Shown here: positions 5,721 to 6,314 of the stretch, in pieces
Layout: every line of letters begins with the position of its first letter
How positions within the stretch are numbered: position 1 is the first letter of the stretch
DNA from: Actinomycetes bacterium
GTDB taxonomy: Bacteria > Actinomycetota > Acidimicrobiia > Acidimicrobiales > Bog-793
Assembly (NCBI GenBank): GCA_021823365.1
Contig: JAKAOD010000193.1
Span: 1-6,314, forward strand
Length of the DNA: 6,314 bases
Direction: 5' to 3'
The notes under the pieces: generated by a model
Seen by the model: only the letters and a program-made list of their open reading frames with translations
Databases searched by the model: none
What the model was told of the DNA's origin: nothing
Translations under genes and position numbers: made by a program

Positions 5721-6191
5721 TCAGGCCCGGCGCTTGGGCTCGGTCGTCTTGATGAGCAGTCCGACTTCCCGCTGGAAGTCCCCCGCGTCCTCGAAGTCCT
5801 TGTAGACGCTCGCGAACCGGAGGTACGAGACGTCATCGAGGCGCTTGAGCTGCTCGAGGACCGCCATCCCCACCTGCTGGGTGGTGGACTCCGAAGGCGC
5901 GGCGCGCAGCGACTCCTCCACGCCGCTGGCGAGCTCGTGGAGCATGCCGTCGGTCACGGGGCGGTTCTTGCAGGCGGCCTGCACGCCGGCGATGAGCTTC
6001 GCCCGGTCGAACGGCTCACGCTGCCCGGACCGCTTGATCACCCACAGCGGCTGCTCTTCGACCCGCTCGAAGGTGGTGAACCGGCGGCCGCATCCGAGGC
6101 ACTCGCGCCGGCGTCGGATCGCGGCTCCCTCGTCGGACATGCGGGAATCGACGACTTTGTCATCGTCTGCGCCGCACCACGGGCATCGCAC
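5721..6191 (-). CDS. nrdR: Transcriptional repressor NrdR
   Basis: NrdR represses ribonucleotide reductase genes, sensing ATP and dATP through an ATP-cone domain. From the GTG at 6191 the protein is 156 residues, the usual family length, and begins MRCPWCG as family members typically do. The zinc ribbon uses Cys3, Cys6, Cys31 and Cys34, with the DSR and RRRRECLGCGRRFTTFER signatures at 15-17 and 26-43. The ATP-cone covers about residues 49-139, with VIKRSGQREPFDRAKL at 51-66 and SYLRFASVYKDF near its end. An upstream in-frame ATG at 6227 would add 12 residues (MKRPCRSGNVAR) before the zinc ribbon. It is less likely because family members start at the CPxCG motif and no Shine-Dalgarno sequence precedes it. 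It heads the cluster with the deacetylase and dinB. No AT-rich NrdR box was recognised upstream, and no reductase gene is in the window. Confidence 0.96.
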   Translation of the reverse strand: MRCPWCGADDDKVVDSRMSDEGAAIRRRRECLGCGRRFTTFERVEEQPLWVIKRSGQREPFDRAKLIAGVQAACKNRPVTDGMLHELASGVEESLRAAPSESTTQQVGMAVLEQLKRLDDVSYLRFASVYKDFEDAGDFQREVGLLIKTTEPKRRA

Positions 6192-6198
6192 TCGTGCG

Positions 6199-6204
6199 AC
6201 GTTA
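6199..6204 (-). promoter_or_regulatory. Possible -10 element giving a leaderless nrdR transcript
   Basis: On the minus strand TAACGT fits the TAnnnT pattern of actinobacterial -10 boxes. It lies seven bases before the GTG at 6191, so transcription could begin at or next to the start codon. The -35 region, around 6222-6227, is poor (ATGAAG). The absence of a Shine-Dalgarno sequence before nrdR agrees with a leaderless message, but the evidence is only a six-base match and spacing. Confidence 0.3.
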
Positions 6205-6235
6205 CCGCTGCGACACGGCCTCTTCATCGCCGGCG

Positions 6236-6314
6236 GCGCACTGGATCACCGGGGGATCGGGATCCGTCCGGGAGCGCACCGGATCATCAGGGGATCGGGA
6301 TCCGTACGGGAGCG
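6236..6314. repeat. 38-bp imperfect tandem repeat upstream of nrdR, extending past the window
   Basis: Unit one (6236-6273) and unit two (6274-6311) match at 34 of 38 positions, and the first three bases of a third unit (GCG) follow at 6312-6314 before the window ends. Each unit starts GCGCAC, contains GGATCGGGATCCGT, and ends CGGGA. There are three GATC sites per unit (6244, 6255, 6261, then 6282, 6293, 6299). Unit two also has CGGATC at 6280-6285 facing GATCCG at 6299-6304, which could form a short hairpin. The array begins 44 bp before the nrdR start. The four mismatches are spread out, suggesting an older duplication. It may be a VNTR, a regulatory array or part of a dispersed intergenic repeat. 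Confidence 0.88.

Noticed and set aside
4801..5805. 334-codon plus-strand and 330-codon minus-strand frames across the deacetylase gene
   Set aside because: Both are shadows of the PIG-L, nrdR and dinB genes in other frames. Neither carries a recognisable motif.
6236..6311. Tandem repeat as a CRISPR array or as paired NrdR boxes
   Set aside because: The units are contiguous with no unique spacers, which rules out CRISPR. They lack the AT-rich palindromic core of NrdR boxes.

Overview
The window is about 70% GC or more by eye. Several genes start with GTG, genes are packed tightly, and large spurious open frames lie opposite the real genes. Together with the protein families present (DUF2332, DUF6314, an actinobacterial-style DinB, a PIG-L deacetylase of the AHPDDAD type), this suggests a high-GC actinomycete-like bacterium, possibly Acidimicrobiia. 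That placement is an inference from composition and family flavour. No transposase, integrase, phage gene, CRISPR array, tRNA or rRNA was seen. It looks like chromosomal housekeeping DNA. No stretch over 300 bases lacks a gene.

Layout, left to right. Positions 1-2275 hold four minus-strand genes, read right to left: a 77-residue membrane protein (2275-2042), a Gfo/Idh/MocA oxidoreductase (1982-933), the biotin transporter subunit BioY (840-238), and the first 73 codons of a DUF6314-type gene (220-1) cut by the window edge. A divergent intergenic region (2276-2427) separates these from a plus-strand DUF2332 gene (2428-3555). That gene converges on dinB, and a perfect 11-bp inverted repeat at 3584-3634 straddles the junction. 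Positions 6191-3612 are a compact minus-strand cluster: nrdR, a PIG-L family deacetylase and dinB, with a 20-bp gap and then an overlap, so probably one operon. The right edge (6236-6314) holds a 38-bp imperfect tandem repeat upstream of nrdR, rich in GATC, which continues past the window.

How the genes may work together. NrdR represses ribonucleotide reductase genes according to nucleotide state, and DinB is a translesion polymerase. Their apparent co-transcription would link dNTP supply with lesion bypass, with the deacetylase as an unexplained passenger or partner. BioY imports biotin and appears to be the standalone S-component, since no energising ECF subunits lie in the window. The DUF6314 gene begins 17 bases after bioY ends and is probably co-transcribed with it. 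I did not find a clearly new multi-gene system. The items most worth checking are the repeat array before nrdR, the nrdR/PIG-L/dinB linkage, and two possible leaderless start arrangements.
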